Assembly (NCBI GenBank): GCA_016938655.1 | Contig: JAFGUG010000023.1 | Location: 62,001-126,000, forward strand | DNA from: Thiotrichales bacterium | GTDB taxonomy: Bacteria; Pseudomonadota; Gammaproteobacteria; Thiomicrospirales; Thiomicrospiraceae | Direction of reading: 5' to 3' | DNA length: 64,000 nt | Shown here: piece after piece, positions 1-8,598 of the stretch | Layout of the letters: each line of letters begins with the position of its first letter | Position numbering within the stretch: position 1 is the first letter of the stretch | The notes under the pieces: model-generated | Database searches by the model: none | Told to the model about the DNA's origin: nothing | Seen by the model: the letters and a program-made list of their open reading frames with translations, nothing else | Position numbers and translations under genes: made by a program

Positions 1-227
1 GTGGTTGGATAGACAAAATTATCCAGTTTGTACAGTTGCAAAGCGGATGAGATGGCACTGATGTCTTGTTTGGCTTTCACCAATCGCGCTTCATCAGGAC
101 GATCCATTAACTTAGGCGCAACAAAAGCGGCCAATACCGCCAAAATAACCACCACAACCATCAATTCAATTAAGGTAAAACCCGATTGTTTGTGACGGTT
201 TGTAGCGTATAAAGTTTGTGATTTCAC
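1..227 (-). CDS. gspG: Type II secretion major pseudopilin GspG (partial, C-terminus off the window)
   Basis: This gene encodes the major pseudopilin of the type II secretion pseudopilus in the inner membrane and periplasm. The visible 75 residues show a short basic leader, then the prepilin peptidase site G-FTLIEL with the conserved Glu at +5, a hydrophobic helix, and the start of the globular domain ([12 protein letters not shown]), which is typical of GspG. I chose the GTG start at 227 because an AAGGAG ribosome binding site lies 7 bases upstream and no in-frame ATG precedes the leader. It follows gspF after a gap of about 120 bp that contains one AGCAGGCCTGCT palindrome. The identification is firm; only the end is missing. 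Confidence 0.92.
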   Translation of the reverse strand, partial: MKSQTLYATNRHKQSGFTLIELMVVVVILAVLAAFVAPKLMDRPDEARLVKAKQDISAISSALQLYKLDNFVYPT

Positions 228-304
228 GTTGTAACTCCTTAAAAAGGCTTTGATTAACATCGAATAAAGTAACTGTTTATCTTAATTTGTGGGTTGTAAA
301 AGTC

Positions 305-316
305 AGCAGGCCTGCT
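305..316. repeat. AGCAGGCCTGCT palindrome, one of six perfect copies
   Basis: Perfect 12-bp palindromes of this sequence also lie at 38980-38991, 52355-52366, 52541-52552, 59057-59068 and 60892-60903. I count 18 copies of the core octamer CAGGCCTG in the window, and only two of these (12045 and 19841) are inside the genomic island. This copy sits between gspF and gspG, inside an operon, so it is not simply an operon terminator. Confidence 0.85.
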
Positions 317-348
317 AAGTTTGACGTTTGCTGTCCATGCGTTAGCCT

Positions 349-1572
349 TTAACCGACCATTTGATTCATTTCAAATATCGGCATCATAATCGCCAATACA
401 ATGGTCAGTACCACGCCACCCATGATAATAATCAGCATGGGTTCCAAGACACTCACCAAGGTATTGGCCGCATTCTCAACTTCTTGTTCATAGTGAGTGG
501 CGGCTTTTAACAGCATATTATCCAACTCGCCGCCCCCTTCACCGGTTTGTACAAGGTTCAGTAACAAGGGCGGAAAGAAGCCCGCTTGCTGCATTGATAC
601 GCTGATCTTTTTACCCTCACGAACTTTCACCACCATCTCTTCAACCGCTTGTTTCATAGGGTCTAAGCTCATGACTTCCGCCGAGATTTTAAGGGCATCG
701 GTGACGGTCACGCCACTAGACAACAACACACCAACGGTTCGTGACCAACGTGCAGTGGCCGCATAAATTAAAAACCGTTTAACTCCCGGCAAGCGCATTA
801 ATAGTTGGTGGGTTTTAAAGCGCCATTTGGCTTGGCGCATTAACAGTTTAAAACCAATCCAGATCGCTAGCGTGAGCACAATCAAGGTGCCCCATTGCGC
901 TTGCACAAACTCGCTAATGGTGAGCATTCCTTGCGTCAACGGTGGCAGGTCTTGTTGCATATTATCAAACACCCCGACCACTTTGGGCACTACAAAAATC
1001 ATTAAGAAAAAGACAATCACTACCGCAACCACGACCATCAAAACCGGGTAGATCAGTGCGGTTTTCATTTTTTTATGCAGCTGGTCTTGTTGCTCTATGG
1101 CATCGGCCAGACGTGATAATACCTTATCTAAATGACCACTCTCTTCACCCGCTCGAATGGTGGCGATAAAGTCACCACTGACTTGATACGGGGCCACATC
1201 TAAAGCGTGCGCCAGTGAATACCCCTCTGAAACCCGAGTATGTAAACTGGCCAAAAAACGCTGCATCATTTTCGATTCGGCTTGCTGAGAGATGGATTGC
1301 AACGCTTGCGTTAGAGGAGTACCGGCATCCAGCAGCGTAAACAGTTGTCGAGTGGCCAAGGCCAAATCTGAAATTTGTATTTTAGGGGTAAACAGGCCAA
1401 TTTTAGCCTGCCCTTTTCCAGCACGTTTTTTTTGTTCAATGGACTTCAGTTCAACCGGTGTTAAACCCTGCTCACGCAACTGTTGACGCACCTGACGTTC
1501 TGAGTCACCCTCCATTAGGCCTTTTTTTACTTGGCCTGCGGCGGTCAGAGCTCGGTATTCAAATGCGGCCAT
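349..1572 (-). CDS. gspF: Type II secretion inner membrane platform protein GspF
   Basis: GspF is the polytopic inner-membrane platform protein that couples the GspE ATPase to pseudopilus assembly. The 407-residue protein has the usual family length. An N-terminal cytoplasmic part is followed by two repeated T2SF domains (about 75-195 and 275-400), each with hydrophobic segments near the end (ALIYPVLMVVVAVVIVFFLM near 170-195, a segment near 225-245, and LIIIMGGVVLTIVLAIMMPIF near 380-400). The motifs ATRQLFTLLDAG and GEESGHL in the first repeat and TGEGGGELDNML in the second are typical. It lies between gspE and gspG on the same strand. Assignment is certain at family level; homology to the type IV pilus PilC is resolved by the neighbouring gspC, gspD and gspG. 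Confidence 0.95.
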   Translation of the reverse strand: MAAFEYRALTAAGQVKKGLMEGDSERQVRQQLREQGLTPVELKSIEQKKRAGKGQAKIGLFTPKIQISDLALATRQLFTLLDAGTPLTQALQSISQQAESKMMQRFLASLHTRVSEGYSLAHALDVAPYQVSGDFIATIRAGEESGHLDKVLSRLADAIEQQDQLHKKMKTALIYPVLMVVVAVVIVFFLMIFVVPKVVGVFDNMQQDLPPLTQGMLTISEFVQAQWGTLIVLTLAIWIGFKLLMRQAKWRFKTHQLLMRLPGVKRFLIYAATARWSRTVGVLLSSGVTVTDALKISAEVMSLDPMKQAVEEMVVKVREGKKISVSMQQAGFFPPLLLNLVQTGEGGGELDNMLLKAATHYEQEVENAANTLVSVLEPMLIIIMGGVVLTIVLAIMMPIFEMNQMVG

Positions 1573-1619
1573 GGCTCACCCATTTCTCTATTAGGTGATT
1601 AAAACAAAGCGCATACACG

Positions 1620-3095
1620 TTAACTTTGCGTAACACGTAGCACCTCTTCTAAGCTGGTTGCACCGCTTAAGACTTTAGCCAAACCACTCTGTTTTAGCGA
1701 TTGTGTGTCGGCATGAACATGGCGCTCTATTTCTGGTTCAGAGGCATTTGAGTGAATCATTTGGCGAACCGCATCATCCACCACCACCATCTCATACAAG
1801 CCCATTCGACCTTGATAACCGGTGTGCTGGCACTGCTCACAGCCCACAGGTTTATAAATGGTGGCCTGCTCAATACCCAAGGCGGCACACTCAACCTCAT
1901 CCGCTTGATGGGGCTCTTTACAGTGTGGGCATAAACTTCTAACCAAACGCTGCGCCAAAACCCCCACCAAACTGGATGATAACAAAAACGGTTCAATGCC
2001 CATATCGCGTAAACGGGTAATGGCACCAACGGCGGTATTGGTGTGCAATGTTGACAACACCAAGTGTCCGGTCAAAGAGGCCTGCACAGCAATTTCAGCG
2101 GTTTCAAAGTCACGAATCTCACCAATCATCACAATGTCCGGGTCTTGTCGCAAAATGGCTCGTAAGCCTTTTGCAAAGGTCATATTGGCTTTGCTGTTGA
2201 CTTGTGTCTGGCTGATTCCATCAATGTGATATTCAACTGGGTCTTCGACGGTCATAATATTGCGTTGTGTGTCATTCAAACGACTCAAACCGGCATATAA
2301 AGTCGTGGTTTTACCTGAGCCAGTAGGCCCAGTCACCAAAAAGATGCCATAAGGTTTATCGAGTACTTTTTGAATATCCGCAAGCGTTTTGTCGTCTAAT
2401 CCCAACTGCTGCAGATTAAGGCGCCCAGCACTTTTATCTAACAAACGCATGACCACTCGTTCGCCAAAACTGGATGGAATGGTGGAAACACGTAAATCGA
2501 CCGCTCGCCCACCGAGCTTTAAGGCAATACGACCATCTTGTGGCAAACGTTTTTCGGCAATATCCAAACGCGCCATAACCTTAATACGTGAAATCAACAT
2601 ACTGCCAATACCGGACTTTGGCGTTAAAACTGTGTTCAAGCGACCGTCAACTCGGAAGCGAATGCGTAATTGATTCTCAAAGGGTTCAATATGCACATCA
2701 GAGGCATTGGCACGAATCGCTTCGGCCAGTATGGCATTTAACAATTTAATAACCGGCGCGTCATCCGCGCTGTTTAACAAATCTTCTGGCTCACCGAGTT
2801 CTGCCACAACGGTGGCTAAATCTTCGCTTTCAAACTCATCCATTGCTGCCATCGAGTTTTGGCCACTGCCAGCAAACGCGGTTTGTAATTTACGCTCAAA
2901 ATCACTCTCATTTAAAACTTGAAACGTAACCTCGGTTTTATCGGCCTCTTCAGCTTGCTGAATTTGGCGTTGTATCTCGATTAAGGCAGAAGCCGGCGTT
3001 TTTTGAGTATAAAAGATCCCAGTCTGCCCACTCGTTAATGGACTCAGCACGACATTATTATTTCGACAAAATGAGAAACTCAGTTCAATCTTCAT
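1620..3095 (-). CDS. gspE: Type II secretion ATPase GspE
   Basis: GspE is the cytoplasmic hexameric ATPase that powers type II secretion. The 491-residue protein contains an N-terminal domain to about 100, then the N2/catalytic core with Walker A GPTGSGKTTTL (about 255-265), the Asp box (EDPVEY), Walker B (MIGEIRDFETAE) and the His box (STLHTN). A tetracysteine zinc motif, CPHC ... CEQC, lies near 390-425, as in GspE/PilB proteins. Its start overlaps the gspD stop (ATGA), indicating translational coupling. The whole gsp block is co-directional, so an operon C-D-E-F-G is likely. Confidence 0.96.
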   Translation of the reverse strand: MKIELSFSFCRNNNVVLSPLTSGQTGIFYTQKTPASALIEIQRQIQQAEEADKTEVTFQVLNESDFERKLQTAFAGSGQNSMAAMDEFESEDLATVVAELGEPEDLLNSADDAPVIKLLNAILAEAIRANASDVHIEPFENQLRIRFRVDGRLNTVLTPKSGIGSMLISRIKVMARLDIAEKRLPQDGRIALKLGGRAVDLRVSTIPSSFGERVVMRLLDKSAGRLNLQQLGLDDKTLADIQKVLDKPYGIFLVTGPTGSGKTTTLYAGLSRLNDTQRNIMTVEDPVEYHIDGISQTQVNSKANMTFAKGLRAILRQDPDIVMIGEIRDFETAEIAVQASLTGHLVLSTLHTNTAVGAITRLRDMGIEPFLLSSSLVGVLAQRLVRSLCPHCKEPHQADEVECAALGIEQATIYKPVGCEQCQHTGYQGRMGLYEMVVVDDAVRQMIHSNASEPEIERHVHADTQSLKQSGLAKVLSGATSLEEVLRVTQS

Positions 3096-5212
3096 AGTCC
3101 CAATAACTCATCCGTGCCGGCATCAATGACGAAATCAGAGCTCTCTTGAGGAGCAGCTGGTTTTTGTGTTTGCTGCTGCGTTGCCTTGTTAACCGTGGAA
3201 GGTTTAATGTCGATTGGGGTTGACGGCTCACCTTTCTCCCACTGTTCAATACTTGGCAGTCTAGGGCGCAAGCCATTAAGCATGCCTGAGTCGTATTTTT
3301 GCAACATCGCGTCTTGATCACGTTGAATCAATGAATATTTTTTACGACTGTAATAATCACTTTGAGCATTGTCACGCACAATCACTGGGCGTAAAAAAAT
3401 CATCAAATTCACTTTTTCTCGCTCATTGGATTTTGAACGGAACAGTGCCCCTATTCCCGGAATATCGCCTAGTCCCGGTACTTTTGAAACCACTTCGGTT
3501 TCACGTTCATTGATTAATCCGCCCAACACGATCACCTTACCGTCACCGACAATGACGCGAGTTTTGATTTGACGTTTGGTGGTTTGAATATCAACCGCTT
3601 CATCTTTTGGCAAGACATCTGATACTTCTTGGTCGATGTCTAAATAAATCTCATTGCCTTCATTAATCTGCGGTTTAACTTTAAGTTTTAAACCGACGTT
3701 TTTACGCTCGATGGTACTAAACGGGTTAGTGACACTGGTCGTTGTACTGGTGTAACTACCCGTTTGAAAAGGCACCTCTCGCCCGACTATGATTTCTGCT
3801 TCTTCATTATCGAGCGTTAAGATTGAAGGCGTTGCCAATACGTTTGAGTTAGAGTCGCCATTTAAGGCACGAATTAACGCGCCCCAACCTTGACCATTCG
3901 AATTAACGTTACCAATACCAGTGGTCACACCACGACCGATTGCATTAATTTGCGTCACGGGGTCTCCACTTAATAAGGCTGGAAGCGTACCTGAAAAATT
4001 AATAAGACCTGAAATATTATCCGTATAAGCCCCCCATTCCACGCCTAGATCAGCCGCTTTGGTTTCTGATATTTCAACAAAAATCGCTTCAATCAAAACC
4101 TGTGCACGACGAATATCCAACTGTTTCACCACGTCTTTTAAGGCACTGACCATGGAAGGCGGTGCACTAATCACCAAGGCATTCATGCGTTCATCGGCCT
4201 CAATACTGATTCTATCTTGCAAGCCTTTATCGTCTAATCGAGGAGCGTTCGTGTTGTTAACCACCGAACTAGCGCCGCCATCGGCTGGGGCATCTCCAGC
4301 AACTGGAATTTCAATCGATCCTTCGTCATTTGCTGCGGCAGAGGCTAACAGTGAACGATTAGAAGAGAGTTTTTGAAGCACTGGAACTAAATCAGCGGCT
4401 TTAGCGTAACGCAAATAAATAACTTGAACACGGCCTTGAGTTGGGACTTTTACGTCCAGTTCAGCTATTAAAGTACGCAACATTAAACGTTTATTTTCAT
4501 CACCAATTAAAATTAGACGATTTGTGCGCTCATCAAAACTTACTTTGGCACTGGTGCCACCTTTGGGGAGCACGTTTCGAAGGGTTTTAGCCACTTCTTC
4601 AGCAGAAGCATTCTGTAACTCAACAATTTCATAACCACTTTGGGTATCGACATCCACACGACGCAGGACGCTTTTAATACGTTGAATATTGGCCACCGTA
4701 TCCGTCACAATCAGTTTATTGCTTTCAGCTAAAGCAACCAAATGTCCCTCTCTAGCCACTAAAGGGCGTAACACCGCAACCAGCTTAGATGCAGCCACGT
4801 TATTAACCGTAATTACCTCAGAGACCCAAGCCTCTTTTTCTTCGTCTAGGCCACGGTAAGGCAGTTGGTCACGCGCGAGGTTAGCCGGCACAATTTTAAT
4901 GACGTTACCACTCGGCACAGCCGTATAACCATGCACATTCAAAATGGTTAGTAGGGTTTCATAAAGAGCGTCTTTACTCATAGCTTCAGGCGCAATTAAG
5001 GTAACCTTGCCTTTCACTCTAGGGTCGATAATAAAGTTATGCCCTGTCACCTTTGCCACAGCCTCGATAACAGTAGATATCTCTGCTTGTTTAAAGTTCT
5101 GTTTTAACGTCTCTTCTTGCGCCCAAGCAACATTCGCAAAAATGATGGAACCTGAAAACGAAACCATTCCTGCTAAACTCAATGCCCGTAAGAGTGTTTT
5201 AAAATTTGTCAT
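3092..5212 (-). CDS. gspD: Type II secretion outer membrane secretin GspD
   Basis: GspD forms the outer-membrane channel of the type II secretion system. The 706-residue protein starts with a signal peptide ending near AWAQE (about 32). It continues with N0 (about 35-110) and repeated N1-N3 domains up to about 400; a Ser/Ala/Asp-rich insertion lies near 285-315 within N3. The secretin barrel has the family signature VPGLGDIPGIGALFRS near 600. The C-terminal tail, rich in Gln, Pro and Thr, resembles an S-domain or pilotin-binding tail. gspC lies about 60 bp upstream and gspE overlaps its end by 4 bp. Confidence 0.96.
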   Translation of the reverse strand: MTNFKTLLRALSLAGMVSFSGSIIFANVAWAQEETLKQNFKQAEISTVIEAVAKVTGHNFIIDPRVKGKVTLIAPEAMSKDALYETLLTILNVHGYTAVPSGNVIKIVPANLARDQLPYRGLDEEKEAWVSEVITVNNVAASKLVAVLRPLVAREGHLVALAESNKLIVTDTVANIQRIKSVLRRVDVDTQSGYEIVELQNASAEEVAKTLRNVLPKGGTSAKVSFDERTNRLILIGDENKRLMLRTLIAELDVKVPTQGRVQVIYLRYAKAADLVPVLQKLSSNRSLLASAAANDEGSIEIPVAGDAPADGGASSVVNNTNAPRLDDKGLQDRISIEADERMNALVISAPPSMVSALKDVVKQLDIRRAQVLIEAIFVEISETKAADLGVEWGAYTDNISGLINFSGTLPALLSGDPVTQINAIGRGVTTGIGNVNSNGQGWGALIRALNGDSNSNVLATPSILTLDNEEAEIIVGREVPFQTGSYTSTTTSVTNPFSTIERKNVGLKLKVKPQINEGNEIYLDIDQEVSDVLPKDEAVDIQTTKRQIKTRVIVGDGKVIVLGGLINERETEVVSKVPGLGDIPGIGALFRSKSNEREKVNLMIFLRPVIVRDNAQSDYYSRKKYSLIQRDQDAMLQKYDSGMLNGLRPRLPSIEQWEKGEPSTPIDIKPSTVNKATQQQTQKPAAPQESSDFVIDAGTDELLGL

Positions 5213-5273
5213 ATCGATTCCAATTATTTCCGTTTTGTCATTTCGACATTAAGTAAGTTGCATTAGAAGATGG

Positions 5274-6137
5274 TTAATTTAAATTGACCGAAAGCGTAAC
5301 AGAAGAACCTTGTCGATCAACCGTTAATTCAAATTGCGATTCATTTAAGAAGGTTTGCCAAAGCCCCGGCTCTTGAGCCATCTCTTGAATAGAACGCCCA
5401 TTGACGGCTTTTACCAAATCACCCGATATAAAACCAATCGCATTAAACAACTCTGGGTTCGATTTTGGCCAAACTTTAACCGCCGTCCAGTTACCATTTT
5501 TACCAATCGGCTTAAAACGCACATATTTAGAAATTGAAATGGGGCTTTTACGTAAAGTTTCACCAATCTCTTTTAAAGCGGCAGCTTCTTTTTCATTTAA
5601 TTCAGAAGCCACAGCGCTTGTCGTCACTCCGTTAGAAGCGCTCTCAATCAACCCTTTGGTCAACTCTTCCATCATCAAACGTTCACGTTTACCCCGATGT
5701 GAGATCACCACTTGATCAGCATAAACCTCAATCAAGTCAACCCCCTTAACAATCTCTTCACCCTCACCTACAACCAACGTCTGGCCAGACGACTGAATAA
5801 TCGCCACGCCCGCTCCATCAACGTCAATTACCCCTTTTAAAGTCAGCTTTAAACGCGTATCGGTCATTTCAGAAACCGGCTCAGATGCTTCTAAACTTGT
5901 TTGCAACGCTTTAGCGTCCGGTTTACCCATTAAATAGGATGGGGTACCCTGAATGGGTTTGACAGAGGAAGATTGAACAGACAAAACAGGAAGAGGGGGT
6001 GCGACTGGGTTTTGCAAAAACAAACTGGCATTTTGCCCAACGAGCCAAGCAACCAGAGCCAGCAAAAACACACTTACCCAACCGACAAGAGAACGGTTAA
6101 GTAATATCGATTGTAACGAAGTCATCAAATTGACCAT
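5274..6137 (-). CDS. gspC: Type II secretion inner membrane protein GspC
   Basis: GspC links the inner-membrane platform to the secretin. The 287-residue protein has a short cytoplasmic N-terminus, one transmembrane helix (about 18-38), a homology region (about 95-155, with LKGVIDVDGAGVAIIQ) that binds GspD, and a C-terminal PDZ-like domain (about 195-287, with IGFISGDLVKAVNG). It is the first gene of the gsp operon. A candidate sigma70 promoter lies 53 bp upstream. Confidence 0.9.
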   Translation of the reverse strand: MVNLMTSLQSILLNRSLVGWVSVFLLALVAWLVGQNASLFLQNPVAPPLPVLSVQSSSVKPIQGTPSYLMGKPDAKALQTSLEASEPVSEMTDTRLKLTLKGVIDVDGAGVAIIQSSGQTLVVGEGEEIVKGVDLIEVYADQVVISHRGKRERLMMEELTKGLIESASNGVTTSAVASELNEKEAAALKEIGETLRKSPISISKYVRFKPIGKNGNWTAVKVWPKSNPELFNAIGFISGDLVKAVNGRSIQEMAQEPGLWQTFLNESQFELTVDRQGSSVTLSVNLN

Positions 6138-6189
6138 AAAACAAACGGTCTCACCAAGTAGGTTTACTATTAAAAAGAACTGTTATTGT

Positions 6190-6217
6190 ATCTTAGAAAA
6201 CTGCGTAAAAGAGTCAA
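6190..6217 (-). promoter_or_regulatory. Candidate sigma70 promoter for gspC-G
   Basis: Read on the minus strand, TTGACT (6217-6212) is followed after 16 bp by TAAGAT (6195-6190). It sits 53 bp before the gspC start. This rests on sequence match only. Confidence 0.5.
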
Positions 6218-6316
6218 TTTTCACGAACAAATATACGCACAAATTTAACAAAAACTTAACAAGCAAACCGTCAACCACATGGAGTAAAACTAACCACTCA
6301 TACAAATTTAAGGCAA

Positions 6317-6354
6317 AAAAAAGCCGGCACTTAAAAAATTAAGTGCCGGCTTTT
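6317..6354 (-). terminator. Strong hairpin, probably the original tRNA-Met terminator
   Basis: A perfect stem (AGCCGGCACTTAA with its complement) is flanked by A-runs and T-runs. On the minus strand it lies immediately after the attL copy of the tRNA-Met 3' end. It was therefore probably the native terminator of the tRNA before the island inserted; the rebuilt tRNA now uses another hairpin at 27085-27108. Confidence 0.75.
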
Positions 6355-6362
6355 CTGGTATT

Positions 6363-6379
6363 TATGGTGGCTACACCGG
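6363..6379. repeat. attL: 17-bp direct repeat of the tRNA-Met 3' end
   Basis: TATGGTGGCTACACCGG here is identical to 27115-27131, which is the 3' end of the intact tRNA-Met gene (including CCA) plus two bases. The next bases differ (acacc here, gattt there), so only this fragment was duplicated. This is the left attachment site of the island. Confidence 0.9.
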
Positions 6380-6439
6380 ACACCACACATAAACGAAGCC
6401 AAGCGGGGTTCAGAAGGTTTTTTTGCACATTTCCACTAA

Positions 6440-6460
6440 TTGTATACAAGAAGTATACAA
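6440..6460. repeat. Left arm-type repeats TTGTATACAA / GTATACAA
   Basis: Two GTATACAA copies, 11 bp apart, lie about 60 bp inside attL; the first is the full palindrome TTGTATACAA (6440-6449). The same motif with the same 11-bp pairing occurs upstream of the integrase at the other end. They are therefore likely binding sites for the integrase arm domain or a directionality factor. The rest of 6380-6737 is A+T-rich with no gene that I can support. Confidence 0.6.
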
Positions 6461-6737
6461 AACAACTTGCTTTGTACTTTATTTAAGATTGTTTGCTATA
6501 TTTCATAAGTTAAGACTTTATGGCAAATAAAACTAAATAAAACCAATCTCTAATCATTTACTTTTAAAAAAGATATTTTTCTATCTTGGTCAATATAACC
6601 GGAATTTTGTCATCAAATATGGATTGATGCAGTTAATAAAATACCATTATATTTATAAAAATTAAATAACACATACTTTATATTTTCGATAATTACTAAG
6701 ATCCCTAAAACACTAGACACTTTTATTCCAGTAATCA

Positions 6738-7262
6738 CTAATCGTCTTCTAACTGATTAGCAATGTAGTCCAATATCTCATTGATTTCAGTAGTGTCAAG
6801 TTTGTCATTAAGATTGCGATAATAATCGAGTTTTTTTAAAAACCTAGACTTCTTTCTAACTACATCAAATAACTCGTCAAATTTTGAAATGACATTCCAC
6901 TCCGATTCAAAGGCTCCCGTAAAACTACTCTGTGTGTACCCTAATCTTTTGTTGTATTTTAAGTATCTGCCTTTAATTTTTTTTCGTTTCGACTCAGATA
7001 GATGTATTGCTTTATTTCTAGCAGAATAATCTTTCCAATAGATGTAAACTCCATCATTCTTAATCGTAATGGAGGGGTAAAACTTAGGAATAAAATTATT
7101 ATTCCGTGCCACAATTTTAATCACTTCTTCATATTGCTCATACAACAGCAGCGCAACGTTATAAAGTTCAACCTGCTCAATCACTTGGATTTCAATCAAC
7201 ATTTCATTTAATTCTTTTTTTTCTAATTCACCCTGTTCATTTCTCAAAAAATAACCACTCAT
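6738..7262 (-). CDS. Hypothetical protein resembling mobilisation protein MobI
   Basis: This 174-residue protein is the first gene inside attL. A possible resemblance to the MobI(A/C) family of SXT-type elements rests on the overall pattern: a short N-terminal helix pair, a central strand-rich part with YPSITIKNDGVYIYW, a basic stretch and a C-terminal part EWNVISKFDELFDVVRKKSRFL. MobI acts at the transfer origin of integrative elements. If the match is right, the island could be mobilised by a helper element. The similarity is recalled by eye and not searched, so a plain hypothetical protein is the fallback. Confidence 0.4.
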   Translation of the reverse strand: MSGYFLRNEQGELEKKELNEMLIEIQVIEQVELYNVALLLYEQYEEVIKIVARNNNFIPKFYPSITIKNDGVYIYWKDYSARNKAIHLSESKRKKIKGRYLKYNKRLGYTQSSFTGAFESEWNVISKFDELFDVVRKKSRFLKKLDYYRNLNDKLDTTEINEILDYIANQLEDD

Positions 7263-7566
7263 TATTTATCTAATTCTCACTTTATATTGTCTTAATAACC
7301 CTTTTCTGTTTCTACGTTAACTATCACTATGCAGAAAGTAACTGCACTTTCTATTTATGTAAAAACCAACTACCAAGCCATTACTTTATGTAAAAACTCA
7401 CTGTTTTTTGTTTTTAAATACAACAATTTTATATAAAGCATTAAATTTAATTTTTGATGAAAAACGTGCTTAATTAAATATGAAAAAAAAGCCGACTTTG
7501 CTAAGCTGAGTTTAATATTTCAATAAGCACTTAGTAGTGCTAGTTAGAAGATTTCTCCTAAGAAAT

Positions 7567-7605
7567 AAAGGACACACAGCTAACACAGCTATGTGTCTTT
7601 TTTAT
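7567..7605 (+). terminator. Hairpin followed by T-run
   Basis: An imperfect stem (AAAGGACACACAGCT pairing with AGCTATGTGTCTTT) is followed by T residues. No gene precedes it on the plus strand. The A+T-rich stretch 7263-7566 has another small hairpin (AGCACT-tag-TAGTGCT near 7526) and might encode a small RNA ending here; otherwise I see nothing in it. Confidence 0.45.
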
Positions 7606-7640
7606 TTATGGTGTCTAAAAATATTACAAACAATATGTTA

Positions 7641-7658
7641 TGTGTCATATCTGACACA
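7641..7658. promoter_or_regulatory. Operator-like inverted repeat TGTGTCA-tatc-TGACACA
   Basis: A perfect 7-bp inverted repeat with a 4-bp spacer ends 5 bp before the GTG start of the first small gene. A related half-site, CTGACACAA, recurs before the helicase gene at 8552-8560. The position suggests a repressor site controlling the small operon. Confidence 0.5.
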
Positions 7659-7663
7659 AAGGA

Positions 7664-7960
7664 GTGCTCATAGAAAGAATCATTGAACTTAATGAATATC
7701 GTTCTGATACTGATTTCAAAATACACGAAATTGTAATGCGTTTAAATTGCGCTAAAACCCAATCAAACTTCGCAAAAATTGATAAATACATATCAATCAT
7801 TAACGCAGATTTTATTGCTGAAAAGCTTTGGAATAATTCCATCAAACTAGAAAGCAAGGAGGAATTAATTATTCGCATAAAGTGCACGGACACGATGTAC
7901 ACAATGCAAGCACTTATTCGGTTTGTAAGATATTTAAAAGAAAGAACGCTCTATGATTGA
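7664..7960 (+). CDS. Small hypothetical protein, first of three tandem related genes
   Basis: This 98-residue protein of unknown function starts at GTG 7664. AAAGGA lies directly before this codon, unusually close, so the true start could differ; an in-frame stop at 7652 excludes a longer form. The C-terminal third (an acidic strand, then IIRIKC, then a helix ending IRFVRYLKE) has the same pattern as the next two proteins. The gene overlaps the next by 8 bp, so they are probably translated together. Confidence 0.6.
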   Translation: MLIERIIELNEYRSDTDFKIHEIVMRLNCAKTQSNFAKIDKYISIINADFIAEKLWNNSIKLESKEELIIRIKCTDTMYTMQALIRFVRYLKERTLYD

Positions 7961-8159
7961 AAGTTTAGATGTCATTTTGGACTTCAAAATCTGCAAAGGA
8001 AATATCTTAAAACTCAGAAAAGCAAATGAATATTTTAAACGCTATGACTTTATCAACGTTGACCTAAATGATGATTTAAGCGTAACCGTAGAAAGCAATC
8101 ACGCTGATGACTCAATAATTATTGTGATTGATCTACTTGAAATATTAATCAACGATTGA
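7953..8159 (+). CDS. Small hypothetical protein, second of three tandem related genes
   Basis: This 68-residue protein overlaps the end of the preceding gene. It consists of a predicted helix, a strand pair (VDLNDDLSVTVES) and a final hydrophobic helix (VIDLLEILIN), matching the last part of its neighbours in order and spacing. No known family is recognised. It belongs to a three-gene operon just upstream of the defence cassette. Confidence 0.6.
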   Translation: MIESLDVILDFKICKGNILKLRKANEYFKRYDFINVDLNDDLSVTVESNHADDSIIIVIDLLEILIND

Positions 8160-8170
8160 AAAGGAGAAAT

Positions 8171-8485
8171 ATGGGAAAGAAAAAACAACATACAAAAATA
8201 AAGTTATTTGATTTTGCTCCGGACAAAATCACCATTCGGCTAATAGGTTCCAGAACCTCAAAAATGAGCGACTTTGAAAACTTAGTAGATAATTTTCAAC
8301 AAAAGTTTTCCAATTTACACATAACGATAAGTCAACAAACATTAACCCAAAAAGAGTTTTCCTTCGAAATTGAAAGCGATACTTATATGAAGTTTAAACT
8401 CATAAAGAAAATCTTTAATTTCTTAAAAAAGAGTGTCGAAATAAACGATACGAAAGATGAGATCACGGGTGATGTTTACTTCTAA
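8171..8485 (+). CDS. Small hypothetical protein, third of three tandem related genes
   Basis: I place the start at ATG 8171, which has AAGGAG at 8161-8166, rather than at an upstream in-frame TTG. This gives 104 residues. A basic N-terminus (MGKKKQHTK) precedes a strand (DKITIRLIGS), a helix (FENLVDNFQQKF), a strand pair (ITISQQTL, FSFEIES) and a final helix (KIFNFLKKS). The pattern looks like a small alpha/beta fold shared with the two preceding proteins. Function unknown. Confidence 0.65.
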   Translation: MGKKKQHTKIKLFDFAPDKITIRLIGSRTSKMSDFENLVDNFQQKFSNLHITISQQTLTQKEFSFEIESDTYMKFKLIKKIFNFLKKSVEINDTKDEITGDVYF

Positions 8486-8541
8486 AAGTGTTAACTGTAT
8501 GACTACCACAATAAAATAATCAATACTACTTAGATTTTGAC

Positions 8542-8560
8542 TTGTGCTCAACTGACACAA
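8542..8560. promoter_or_regulatory. Second operator-like site before the helicase gene
   Basis: TTGTG and CACAA flank a spacer that contains ACTGACACAA, repeating the right half of the inverted repeat at 7641-7658. It lies about 40 bp before the helicase start, so one regulator could control both transcription units. Confidence 0.35.
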
Positions 8561-8598
8561 CAATGATAATGAGCTAGACATATTGAGAGGGGAAACTG

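Noticed and set aside
6130-6342. Open frame on the plus strand upstream of gspC
   Set aside because: It covers the gspC promoter region and the terminator hairpin, has no ribosome binding site and a composition typical of non-coding A+T-rich DNA.
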